This document shows positions 16,401 through 23,851 of a DNA stretch of 41,840 bases, piece after piece. Origin of the DNA: an uncultured Lachnoclostridium sp. (GTDB taxonomy: Bacteria > Bacillota > Clostridia > Lachnospirales > Lachnospiraceae); the NCBI GenBank assembly GCA_946402335.1, contig CAMIWE010000016.1:1-41840 (forward strand), in the 5' to 3' direction. A model generated the notes under the pieces. It saw only the letters and a program-made list of their open reading frames with translations. It ran no database searches and was not told the DNA's origin. Position 1 is the stretch's first letter. Every line of letters starts with the position of its first letter. A program made the position numbers and the translations under genes.

Positions 16401-17081
16401 CTAGCGGAAGCTTGAATCCACAAGAAGGATTTCCGTAACCTTCTCGTTGGTAATATAGAACGCCATCTGCAGATTGCCGTCGATGTAGATGCGCTGCGTC
16501 AGCGTATCCTCGGTGGGCGTTCCGTATGCCGCAATCACGTCGTCTTCGGTAGACCCGATTCCGATGCCTGCGTCCGTTACCGCCGAACCGCTCTTGAAAT
16601 CGGCGATATAGATATACTGCTTCTCATTCTGCCGGATCGTATCGATCTGGAAGTCTTTATAAACGTAATTGATGTCGTATCCGCTCTGCAGACAGGATAC
16701 GCCTTCGTATTTGTCCACAACTTTGCCTGGGATGTTCTCCTTGCCGGTATAATCCATTCCGGGTACGATCCGCATATCATTGACGATCACGACGATATCG
16801 TCCTTTGTGAATACGCCGTCCCCGTTCGGCGGGAGCACCTGCTGCGTGGGCTCGGCCGTTACGGTAATTTCCGGTGTCGGCGTCGGGCTTGGCGTCGGTG
16901 CAGGCGTAGGCGTCGGCTTGTCATGATCGATGTACGGCGTGCTGCCGACGATTTCTTCCCCGACACCGATGGCAACCTTGCGCGGGCCCTCTTCGGCATA
17001 GGAACTGCCGGTTGGAGCACAGGCTGCAAGGCTTACGGTCACAAGTATGATAAGAATTGCCGTTACGGCACGTTTCCTCAT
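16401..17081 (-). CDS. Lipoprotein with Pro-Thr linker, uncharacterised C-terminal domain
   Basis: A 226-residue lipoprotein with signal peptide MRKRAVTAILIILVTVSLAA and lipobox VSLAAC. A Thr-Pro repeat linker (residues about 53-80) follows, then a roughly 140-residue domain with DGVFTKDDIVVIVND, a Cys/Tyr-containing loop, FKSGSAVTDAGIGIGSTEDDVIAAYG and YIDGNLQMAFYI. The GIGSTEDDVIAAYGTP element is a helix seen in several secreted Clostridia domains of unknown role. AAAGGAG precedes the ATG at 17081. It is first in the surface-to-sigH gene run and has a good promoter about 60 nt upstream. I do not recognise a named family. Confidence 0.85.
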   Translation of the reverse strand: MRKRAVTAILIILVTVSLAACAPTGSSYAEEGPRKVAIGVGEEIVGSTPYIDHDKPTPTPAPTPSPTPTPEITVTAEPTQQVLPPNGDGVFTKDDIVVIVNDMRIVPGMDYTGKENIPGKVVDKYEGVSCLQSGYDINYVYKDFQIDTIRQNEKQYIYIADFKSGSAVTDAGIGIGSTEDDVIAAYGTPTEDTLTQRIYIDGNLQMAFYITNEKVTEILLVDSSFR

Positions 17082-17140
17082 TCGTAAAACTCCTTTATTG
17101 GTGCTTTCAGGGCCCTTATCCCCAAAATAATCCAATTTTT

Positions 17141-17169
17141 ACTATACCACAAATGTCGTTCAATAGCAA
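17141..17169 (-). promoter_or_regulatory. Promoter upstream of the lipoprotein gene
   Basis: TTGCTA (complement of 17164-17169), 17 nt spacer, TATAGT (complement of 17141-17146). It lies about 60 nt before the lipoprotein start and is the only strong promoter seen before the ten-gene run down to sigH. Confidence 0.6.
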
Positions 17170-17196
17170 GTTTTTATACTCCCCGTAACAACGCCC

Positions 17197-17224
17197 AAAG
17201 GGCCTGCCGTCAGGCAAGCCCTTT
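17197..17224 (-). terminator. Hairpin at the tex stop codon (weak terminator)
   Basis: A 12-bp stem with one G-T pair (17197-17208 with 17213-17224) encloses the tex stop codon in its loop. No T run follows, so it is either a weak or factor-assisted terminator or a 3'-end stabiliser. Confidence 0.4.
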
Positions 17225-19348
17225 CATGGAAAGCTGTATTCTCTTTCTGATTGGATCCACCGAGAGGATCTTGACCTCTACGATTTCCCCGACCTTCACC
17301 ACGTCAAGCGGATGCTTTACGAATTTCTCGCTCATCTCGCTGACGTGCACCAGGCCGTCCTGGTGTACTCCGATATCGACAAATGCGCCGAAATCGATAA
17401 TGTTTCTTACCGTGCCCTTTAAGATCATTCCGGGCTTTAAGTCGGACAGTTCCAAAACGTCGCTTCGAAGAACCGGCTGCGGTGCGTCCTCACGGGGATC
17501 GCGGGACGGTTTCTCGAGTTCCGCGATAATATCGGTCAGGGTAATCTCGCCGGTACCGAGTTCCGCGGCAAGTTTCTTAATGTCGCCGGCTTTTTTGCGC
17601 ATGCCCTGCGCTCCGCCCGCCTTTACGTCGTCGGCCGTATACCCGAGACGGGTAAGCAGCGCCTTCGCGATCTCATAGCTTTCGGGATGGACCGCCGTGT
17701 TGTCGAGGAAGTTCTTTCCTTCGCGGATACGGAGGAATCCCGCGCACTGTTCATACGCCTTCGGACCGAGTTTTGCAACCTTAAGCAGTTCTCTTCGGTC
17801 GCGGAACCGGCCGTTTGCCTCACGGTAATCGACAATATTCTTCGCAATGGTCTTATTGATACCGGAAATATAGGAAAGAAGCGGTGCCGAGGCAGTATTC
17901 AGGTCGACGCCGACACGGTTTACGCAGTCCTCCACCACATTCGCAAGACTGTTTCCGAGCTTCTTCTGGTCCATATCGTGCTGGTACTGCCCTACGCCGA
18001 TGGCCTTCGGGTCGATCTTCACAAGCTCCGCCAGCGGGTCCTGCAGTCTTCTTGCAATGGAAACCGCGCTTCTCTGCCCTACGTCAAACTGCGGGAATTC
18101 CTCGGTTGCGAGGCTGCTTGCGGAATATACCGAAGCACCCGCCTCGTTTACGATGGCGTAGCTGACCTTCTGCGGAATCTCTTTTAAAAGTCCCGTGATC
18201 ACCTGCTCGGATTCGCGGGATGCGGTCCCGTTTCCGAGGGAAATCAGCTGGACGTTGAATTTGTCTATCACCTGTTTCAAGACGCGCTTCGCGTCCTCGA
18301 CGCGGTTCTGGGGCGCCGTCGGATAGATAACGACCGTATATAACACCTTACCGGTCGGATCCACGACAGCAAGCTTACAGCCCGTACGGAATGCCGGATC
18401 CCAGCCGAGAACGACTTTGCCGGCGATCGGAGGCTGCATCAGAAGCTGCTCGAGGTTACTTCCGAATACCTTGATCGCGCCGTCTTCCGCGGCTTCGGTC
18501 AGGCTGTTTCTTACTTCGCGCTCGATGGAGGGAGCGATCAGGCGGTCATATCCGTCCGCGATGGCTTCCTTCAGGTATCCTGCGGTATCGGCGTCGGGCG
18601 CCGTAATAATCTGCTTTTCCAGGTAGCGGAGGATATCCTCCTCGGGTGCTTCGATGTGAACACCGAGCACCTTTTCGTTTTCGCCGCGGTTCACCGCAAG
18701 CACGCGGTAGCCTTGCATTTTCCGTACTTCCGAGCGGAATGCCTTATACATCTCGTATACGCCGGCATCCTCGGTTTTGGCTTCCGAAACGAGCACGCCG
18801 CGCTCGGTGGTCATCTTACGGATCGCGGTACGGTATTCCGCCGTATCGCTTACCTGCTCCGCGATAATGTCCTTTGCCCCGCTGATGGCTGCCTCAACGT
18901 CGGCAACGCCCTTTTCCTCATTAACGTAGGCTTCTGCCTCGGCACGTACGGACTTGCCTTCCTGTGCGAGGATAAAGTCCGCGAGTCCCTGCAGTCCGCG
19001 GTCTCTTGCGTCGGTCGCACGGGTGCGGCGTTTCGGCCGGTACGGACGGTACAGGTCGTCGACGGCAACCATGGTTTCCGCCTTCTCAATCTGTTCTTTC
19101 AACTCAGGCGTCAGTTTGCCCTGCTCCTCGATCGAAGCAAGCACCTGCGCCTTCTTCTCTTCGAGGTTTCTTAAGTAAACCAGACGGTCGTACAGGTTTC
19201 TTAACTGTTCGTCGTTCAGCTGCCCCGTTGCCTCCTTGCGGTAGCGGGCGATGAAGGGAATCGTATTGCCCTCATCAATCAGTTTAACGGCGGCCTCGAC
19301 CTGGCTGAGGCGGACATTCAGTTCTTTTGCAATCTGCTGTTCAATCAT
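17210..19348 (-). CDS. tex: Tex family RNA-binding transcription accessory protein
   Basis: A 712-residue cytosolic protein. Order seen: N-terminal helical Tex domain (NTIPFIARYRKEATGQLNDEQ), YRPYRPKRRTRATDARDRGL, YqgF/RNase H-like core (VVLGWDPAFRTGCKLAVVD), helix-hairpin-helix (VGVDLNTASAPLLSYISGI), and a C-terminal S1 RNA-binding domain (GTVRNIIDFGAFVDIGVHQD, GLVHVSEMS). The family affects transcription and RNA metabolism; its precise role is unsettled. GGAG precedes the ATG, and ispF ends 54 nt upstream. Confidence 0.95.
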   Translation of the reverse strand: MIEQQIAKELNVRLSQVEAAVKLIDEGNTIPFIARYRKEATGQLNDEQLRNLYDRLVYLRNLEEKKAQVLASIEEQGKLTPELKEQIEKAETMVAVDDLYRPYRPKRRTRATDARDRGLQGLADFILAQEGKSVRAEAEAYVNEEKGVADVEAAISGAKDIIAEQVSDTAEYRTAIRKMTTERGVLVSEAKTEDAGVYEMYKAFRSEVRKMQGYRVLAVNRGENEKVLGVHIEAPEEDILRYLEKQIITAPDADTAGYLKEAIADGYDRLIAPSIEREVRNSLTEAAEDGAIKVFGSNLEQLLMQPPIAGKVVLGWDPAFRTGCKLAVVDPTGKVLYTVVIYPTAPQNRVEDAKRVLKQVIDKFNVQLISLGNGTASRESEQVITGLLKEIPQKVSYAIVNEAGASVYSASSLATEEFPQFDVGQRSAVSIARRLQDPLAELVKIDPKAIGVGQYQHDMDQKKLGNSLANVVEDCVNRVGVDLNTASAPLLSYISGINKTIAKNIVDYREANGRFRDRRELLKVAKLGPKAYEQCAGFLRIREGKNFLDNTAVHPESYEIAKALLTRLGYTADDVKAGGAQGMRKKAGDIKKLAAELGTGEITLTDIIAELEKPSRDPREDAPQPVLRSDVLELSDLKPGMILKGTVRNIIDFGAFVDIGVHQDGLVHVSEMSEKFVKHPLDVVKVGEIVEVKILSVDPIRKRIQLSMKGLA

Positions 19349-19402
19349 ACATTACTCCGCCGGAAGCTTATAGCCCCCGTAACTGTTACTTATTGCTGCC
19401 TG

Positions 19403-19936
19403 TCATCTCCCCGGCTTCATCGCGCATCCCCCGCAGGACGCACACCGGTCGAACACCGGGAACTCAGGCTTTTCGATCAGGCATACCGCCTGTGCCGCGA
19501 TTCCTTCCCCGGCACCGGTAAATCCGAGTCCTTCCTCGGTCGTCGCCTTCACGCTCACGCAATCGATTTCAACGCCGAGATCCGCCGCAATATTGGCGCG
19601 CATCGCAGGCAGGTAAGGCATCATCTTCGGCTTCTGCGCAATGATTGTCGCATCGATATTACTGACAACGTAGCAACGCTCCGCGAGAATCTCGCGAACC
19701 TTCCGAAGAAGCACTCTGCTGTCGATATCCTTAAAGGCTTCGTCCTTGTCCGGAAAATGCTGACCGATGTCCCCGAGCGCAGCCGCGCCGAGAAGCGCAT
19801 CCATGACCGCGTGAAGCAATACGTCCGCATCCGAATGGCCGAGGAGCCCCTTTTCATAAGGGATGTCCACGCCGCCGATGATCAGTTTCCGCCCTTCCGT
19901 CAGGCGGTGTACATCATAACCTGTTCCGATTCGCAT
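19403..19936 (-). CDS. ispF: 2-C-methyl-D-erythritol 2,4-cyclodiphosphate synthase with Cys-rich tail
   Basis: A 177-residue enzyme of the MEP isoprenoid pathway that cyclises CDP-methylerythritol phosphate with loss of CMP. Signatures are [12 protein letters not shown] (metal ligands Asp/His), [32 protein letters not shown], and [19 protein letters not shown]. The family usually ends near residue 158 at the AVCLI strand. Here about 18 extra residues follow, ending in [15 protein letters not shown] with a C-x2-C-x2-C spacing. GGGGAAG precedes the ATG. It lies 17 nt after aroQ and 54 nt before tex. Confidence 0.94.
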   Translation of the reverse strand: MRIGTGYDVHRLTEGRKLIIGGVDIPYEKGLLGHSDADVLLHAVMDALLGAAALGDIGQHFPDKDEAFKDIDSRVLLRKVREILAERCYVVSNIDATIIAQKPKMMPYLPAMRANIAADLGVEIDCVSVKATTEEGLGFTGAGEGIAAQAVCLIEKPEFPVFDRCASCGGCAMKPGR

Positions 19937-19953
19937 ATCTTCCCCAATCCGCG

Positions 19954-20226
19954 CTACCCTTCAAAGTAGCGCTGCATCTGTTGTTTCTTACTTTCCGTGA
20001 TGATCGTCTCATAGATTTCGGCAACGATTTCCTCATACTCCGTTCCGGCAAGCTGTCTTACCCGGCGTCGTAACAGTTCCTCGCGCATTTCATCGTAGAT
20101 TGGCACCCCCTGTGCCTTTTTCGTTTCCGCCATTTCATTGGTCACATAGATCCGGCGGGCAAGCAGGTCGACAATCTTCGCATCGAGCTCGTCAATCTCC
20201 ATTCTGCATTGTTCCAAAGGTTTCAT
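19954..20226 (-). CDS. aroQ: Chorismate mutase, AroQ type (monofunctional)
   Basis: A 90-residue all-helical enzyme converting chorismate to prephenate for Phe/Tyr synthesis. The pattern [20 protein letters not shown], then [20 protein letters not shown] and [23 protein letters not shown], matches AroQ helix 1, the active-site Lys/Arg helix and helix 3. I chose the ATG at 20226 because a strong AAAGGAGG lies upstream; the longer frame runs through the promoter. First gene of the aroQ-ispF-tex run, with no other aromatic genes nearby. Confidence 0.9.
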   Translation of the reverse strand: MKPLEQCRMEIDELDAKIVDLLARRIYVTNEMAETKKAQGVPIYDEMREELLRRRVRQLAGTEYEEIVAEIYETIITESKKQQMQRYFEG

Positions 20227-20257
20227 CGTACTGTCCTCCTTTCGGATTGTCTTCCCC

Positions 20258-20286
20258 ATTTTACTCAAGGAAACAAGCATTGTCAA
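20258..20286 (-). promoter_or_regulatory. Promoter of aroQ-ispF-tex
   Basis: Perfect TTGACA (complement of 20281-20286), 17 nt spacer, TAAAAT (complement of 20258-20263), about 32 nt before the aroQ ATG. Confidence 0.8.
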
Positions 20287-20290
20287 TGTG

Positions 20291-20319
20291 TTGATTTTTC
20301 CTAAAGATGATGGTAAATT
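20291..20319 (+). promoter_or_regulatory. Possible promoter of the barnase gene
   Basis: TTGATT (20291-20296), 17 nt spacer, TAAATT (20314-20319), four of six matches at each box. It is back-to-back with the aroQ promoter, giving a divergent intergenic region. Confidence 0.4.
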
Positions 20320-20392
20320 ATATCCGATAACACATTTGTGCGCCGCGCGCGTAAAAGCGGTGCTTTGCTGAATGAAACGAACAGGTGAATAT

Positions 20393-21211
20393 ATGAATTA
20401 TCTGAAAAAATCTCCCTGGAAATGGGGTCTGATCGCACTTGCGGCGATTCTTCTCATATTGCTCATTCCGATTCCGCACCAGTACGATGACGGCGGAACG
20501 GTCGAATACAAGGCCATCCTCTATTCCTATACGAATTATCATTCCTGGCGAGTCGAAACCGATGCTGACGGCAACATTATTTCAGACAATCATCTGGTCG
20601 GCTATGAATTAAAGATTCTCGGTAAGACGGTTGCCAAGAGCACGCACCTGGAACCTCGGACGGAGTTCGGTTCACCCACTCCCACTCCGACGCAGGATGA
20701 TGAGCCCACTTTAGTTGTCATCAATCCGACCGACGAGCAGGTTCCGACCGCGACCCCCGGTCCCACTGAGGAAGTCACAGCAACACCGACTCCTCTTCCG
20801 ACCGAGAAGGCGACGCTGACACCTACGAAAAAGGCAACTCCGACACCAACTCCCGCTCCGAAGATCGACAAGGACGGCTGGTACTACTCGAAGGACGAAG
20901 TTGCTCTTTATATCCATACATACGGAAAGCTTCCGTCTAACTACATCACGAAGGACGAAGCCGAAAAGCTCGGATGGACCGGCGGTTCCGTCCAGAAATA
21001 CAAGAAAGGCGCCGCGATCGGCGGTACCTATTTCGGCAACTACGAAGGCCTCCTGCCGAAGAAGAACGGCCGGAAGTATTATGAATGCGACATCGACACG
21101 AACGGCAAATCCTCCCGCGGCGCCAAGCGCATCATTTACTCGAATGACGGCCTGATCTACTACACCGATGACCATTATGAAACATTCACCCTTCTCTACG
21201 GAAATGAATAA
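20393..21211 (+). CDS. Membrane-anchored barnase-family ribonuclease (toxin)
   Basis: A 272-residue protein. Residues 12-27 form a membrane segment or uncleaved signal. Residues 33-88 carry a module starting DDGGTVEYKAILYSYTNY and ending YELKILGKTVAKSTHLEP; residues 95-156 are a Thr-Pro linker. The C-terminal 112 residues are a barnase/RNase N1 domain. Its catalytic residues line up with barnase: E231 (YYECDID), R242 and R246 (SRGAKRIIYS, same 4-residue spacing as R83/R87) and H261 (DDHYETF, same 15-residue distance as R87 to H102). It should cut single-stranded RNA after export. The ATG at 20393 has AGGTGA 4 nt upstream. The inhibitor gene follows 14 nt downstream. Confidence 0.92.
   Translation: MNYLKKSPWKWGLIALAAILLILLIPIPHQYDDGGTVEYKAILYSYTNYHSWRVETDADGNIISDNHLVGYELKILGKTVAKSTHLEPRTEFGSPTPTPTQDDEPTLVVINPTDEQVPTATPGPTEEVTATPTPLPTEKATLTPTKKATPTPTPAPKIDKDGWYYSKDEVALYIHTYGKLPSNYITKDEAEKLGWTGGSVQKYKKGAAIGGTYFGNYEGLLPKKNGRKYYECDIDTNGKSSRGAKRIIYSNDGLIYYTDDHYETFTLLYGNE
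20489..20656 (+). other. DGGTVEY...LKILG.TV module, copy 1
   Basis: Codes for residues 33-88 of the barnase protein, directly after the membrane segment. It shares DGGTVEY.AILY.YT.Y, then LKILG.TV and a Glu-Pro end with the deacetylase copy at 25793-25951. The module is followed in both cases by a Thr-Pro linker and a catalytic domain. Confidence 0.75.
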
Positions 21212-21225
21212 ACGGGGTATATGAC

Positions 21226-21501
21226 ATGAAAACGATTGTTCTTGACTGCTCCTATATGACCGACCGCGACACGGCTTACGCGTATCTTGCAAAGAAGCTC
21301 GGCTTCCCGTCCTATTTCGGAAAGAACCTCGACGCGCTGTATGACATGCTCACTGATCCGTGCGAGCAGCGTCAGCTCATCATTTACAACAAGAAGCTGA
21401 TTCTCGTAAGCCTCGGAAATTACGGCCAGCGCATCCTCGACACGATCCGGGACGCGACACGCGTGAACAATAACCTCTATTACGCGGAGGACGACGTATA
21501 A
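21226..21501 (+). CDS. Barstar family ribonuclease inhibitor
   Basis: A 91-residue cytosolic inhibitor. The pattern VLDCSYMTDRDTAYAYLAKKLGFPSYFGKNLDALYDMLTD matches barstar: the strand, the helix, then the barnase-blocking helix with the Asp/Trp-type loop (YFGKNLDALYD), and LIIYNKKLILVSLG. It lies 14 nt after the barnase stop codon, so toxin and immunity are co-transcribed. It protects the producer's own RNA. GGGG precedes the ATG at short spacing, and a terminator follows. Confidence 0.93.
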   Translation: MKTIVLDCSYMTDRDTAYAYLAKKLGFPSYFGKNLDALYDMLTDPCEQRQLIIYNKKLILVSLGNYGQRILDTIRDATRVNNNLYYAEDDV

Positions 21502-21507
21502 AAAAGG

Positions 21508-21558
21508 AACTCCCTGGCGCTCTGTGACGGCAACATCACCGGCGGGCAGGGAGTTTTA
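21508..21558 (+). terminator. Terminator of the barnase-barstar pair
   Basis: A 9-bp stem AACTCCCTG (21508-21516) with CAGGGAGTT (21547-21555) followed by TTATT. A run of A before it means it could also act on the minus strand. Confidence 0.7.
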
Positions 21559-21579
21559 TTAATGCGGAATACAGGAAAC

Positions 21580-21615
21580 AAAAAACCTCTCTCACCGGTT
21601 TCGGTAAGAGAGGTT
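21580..21615 (-). terminator. Terminator of tRNA-Met
   Basis: Stem AACCTCTCT (complement of 21607-21615) with AGAGAGGTT (complement of 21584-21592), then TTTTG on the minus strand. It lies just past the tRNA 3' end. Confidence 0.85.
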
Positions 21616-21623
21616 TTCTTTGC

Positions 21624-21697
21624 TAGCGAAGGGGGGATTCGAACCCTCGACACTACGGGTATGAACCGTATGCTCTAGCCAACTGAGCTACTTCGCC
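21624..21697 (-). tRNA. tRNA-Met (anticodon CAT, elongator type)
   Basis: A 74-nt cloverleaf. Acceptor GGCGAAG with CTTCGCT (first pair G-T), discriminator A, D arm GCTC..AGTTGGCTA..GAGC, anticodon stem TACGG/CCGTA with loop TTCATAC giving CAT, T loop TTCGAAT. The T stem GAGGG/CCCCC has one A-C mismatch. The paired 1-72 position argues against an initiator tRNA. CCA is not encoded. Confidence 0.93.
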
Positions 21698-21700
21698 ACA

Positions 21701-21719
21701 GGTACGGCTCGACCGTACC
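21701..21719 (-). other. Perfect hairpin in the tRNA-Met leader
   Basis: GGTACGG-CTCGA-CCGTACC, a 7-bp perfect stem with a 5-nt loop, ends 3 nt before the mature tRNA 5' end and lies in the transcribed leader. It has no T run. It may guide 5' processing. Confidence 0.6.
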
Positions 21720-21724
21720 TTTGC

Positions 21725-21753
21725 ATTATATTCAGAAAATGTGCCTTTGTCAA
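21725..21753 (-). promoter_or_regulatory. Perfect sigma-A promoter of tRNA-Met
   Basis: TTGACA (complement of 21748-21753), 17 nt spacer, TATAAT (complement of 21725-21730). Both boxes match the consensus exactly. Confidence 0.88.
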
Positions 21754-21760
21754 GAAGAAA

Positions 21761-23851
21761 TTAGCGTACAATCCTATAATATGTTCTGGCCGTCAGACGA
21801 TAGATCAAAAGGTAGAGCAACGTGAATGCCACGATCGTCAGCGCGGTGCACAGAAGGAACAGTTTATTGTTGCTGAGCATTAAAAGGGCGAGAAGCTTTT
21901 TGGTAACCGGATACGCTACCGTCATATGGATGACGGCAGTAATTACCGGCAGGAAGAATACGATAACAATCTGGCGGCGGATCGTCGCCTTCGTCTCCTT
22001 TTCCGTCATACCGACCTTCAGAAGAATCTGGAAGCGGCTGCGGTCATCGTAGCCTTCGGAAATCTGCTTGTAATAAATAATCAGCGCAGTTGCAAACAGG
22101 AATACGATGCTTAAAAGAATTCCGAGGAAGAACAGCGAACCGTAGATTCCGTACATTTCATCGCGCATATGCCATGAAGCGTCCCAGCGCGTGTGGGTAC
22201 TCGGGTCTCCGTCATACTCCTTTTTCGCGTATGCACGGACCGCATCACAGAAATCCGCGTAGGATTGGTGGTCAGCGTCATTTTCCGCGAACTTTTCCGT
22301 GTCCTCAAACAGAACGGCATACATGTAGGACACCCGGAGCATATCCCAGTCAAGGTCGCGGCTGATCTGCCTGCCCACGCCCTCAACATCCTCAATGGAA
22401 GGCATCAGGATCGCGTACACATTAAGAAGGGATCCTTCCGTTCCTTTCTGCGGAAAATAATCGAGTTTCTTTCCGATCTTATAGGTTTTATCTCCGAACT
22501 GAATTGTTCCGGATACTCTTTCGTTAAGGTCCTTCGCGTTATCCGAAAGCGGTACCCAGGCTATCTCCCCATCACCAAACTGCACATTCCGGCCGGTTAT
22601 CTGATTATAATCGTCAATCGGCATAAACAGGAAATCAACTGCGTTTTCGGGCGGTATCTCAAATGATCTCTCCTGCACATAAGTCTTCGTAGCGCCGTTC
22701 ATCTCTACGGTCATCGACTCCGTTAAATTTCGGCCGGGCTTAAAGGACTTGACCTTCGTTCCGTATTTTTCGGCGATCCGCTCGGTAATCGCGCGGAGTT
22801 CTTCCTCCGGAAGCTGAAAGCGGTAGATTTTCTCTTCCTCGTCGTTACGGTACGAGTAACCACCCTCCACGAACAGATCCGCCGCGCCGTCCATATACAT
22901 GCTCTTAAGCGAATCCTCGCAGCCCGCATACAGGCTGACGGTGGTCGACATCATAACAAGCACGCCGGTCGCAAGGATTGCGATGGATGCAAGGCCGACC
23001 GCGTTCTGCTTCATGCGGTACAGAAGGTCCGAAACGGCGATCATGTTGGACTTCCGGTAATAGAAGTTTTTCTTTCTTCGAAGGAGTTTCAAAAAAGCAA
23101 CCGAGCCTGCAAGGAAAAGCGCATAGGTTCCGACAATAACCAGGATTACCGCAATGAAGAAGTCCTTGATTACTTCAAGCGGCGATTCCGCCTTCAGTGC
23201 GAGGTAATAACCGGTTCCGAGTGTGGCAAGACCGATCACAAGAAGGATCCACTTCGTCTTCGGCTCCCGCTCGCCTGCGCCTGCACTTGCCAGAAGCTCA
23301 ACGGGTTTCAGTCTCGCAAGGCGGATCCGGTTCCACAAAAATGCGGCGAAATACATTGCCGCAAAGGATGCAACCGTCTTCCATACGCATTCCGGATTCA
23401 CGTAGAACCCGAGAATCGTGTTTACACGAAGAATCTTACAAATAAACAGGCAGCACAGCTTATAAACGAGAATGCCGCCGAGAACGCCTGCCGCAATGGA
23501 GATTACAGTCGAGATCAGGCTCTCGAGGAACATGATATGTCCGACATGGCTTTTCTCCATACCGAGCACGTTATACATACCATACTCTCTCGTCCTCTGC
23601 TTCATCAAAAAGCTGTTCGTGAAGAATACGAGAATGACGGAAAGGATAATAACGACCCAGATACCGATCATCATGATCTCGGGGACTGCATAGCCGCCCT
23701 TAATGTTACGAAGACGGTCGTCCTTGCCGAGGGTCAGCATGATGTAAAAGATGGCCGTAAGGCCGGTTCCCGCAAGGATGTGCGGGACGTAAAGCTGGTG
23801 GTTCTTCTTGATGTTGGACCATGCCAGCCGTAAGAAGAGACCAAGTTTCAT
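21761..23851 (-). CDS. BceB-type ABC transporter permease (FtsX family)
   Basis: A 696-residue permease with about ten membrane segments. The N-terminus KLGLFLRLAWSNIKKNHQLYVPHILAG, the early FtsX motif (KQRTREYGMYNVLGMEKSHVG) and the large outside domain of about 200 residues between segments 7 and 8 (from DGAADLFVEGGYSYRNDEE to the SLFFLGILLSIVFLF span) mark a BceB/peptide-resistance permease. With its ATPase it senses or removes lipid II-binding antimicrobial peptides and signals to a BceS kinase. It overlaps the ATPase gene by 4 nt. The cognate regulators are encoded about 3 kb upstream in a separate apparent operon. Confidence 0.92.
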   Translation of the reverse strand: MKLGLFLRLAWSNIKKNHQLYVPHILAGTGLTAIFYIMLTLGKDDRLRNIKGGYAVPEIMMIGIWVVIILSVILVFFTNSFLMKQRTREYGMYNVLGMEKSHVGHIMFLESLISTVISIAAGVLGGILVYKLCCLFICKILRVNTILGFYVNPECVWKTVASFAAMYFAAFLWNRIRLARLKPVELLASAGAGEREPKTKWILLVIGLATLGTGYYLALKAESPLEVIKDFFIAVILVIVGTYALFLAGSVAFLKLLRRKKNFYYRKSNMIAVSDLLYRMKQNAVGLASIAILATGVLVMMSTTVSLYAGCEDSLKSMYMDGAADLFVEGGYSYRNDEEEKIYRFQLPEEELRAITERIAEKYGTKVKSFKPGRNLTESMTVEMNGATKTYVQERSFEIPPENAVDFLFMPIDDYNQITGRNVQFGDGEIAWVPLSDNAKDLNERVSGTIQFGDKTYKIGKKLDYFPQKGTEGSLLNVYAILMPSIEDVEGVGRQISRDLDWDMLRVSYMYAVLFEDTEKFAENDADHQSYADFCDAVRAYAKKEYDGDPSTHTRWDASWHMRDEMYGIYGSLFFLGILLSIVFLFATALIIYYKQISEGYDDRSRFQILLKVGMTEKETKATIRRQIVIVFFLPVITAVIHMTVAYPVTKKLLALLMLSNNKLFLLCTALTIVAFTLLYLLIYRLTARTYYRIVR

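Noticed and set aside
17210-17212. True intrinsic terminator after tex
   Set aside because: A stable hairpin is present but no T run follows; listed only as weak.
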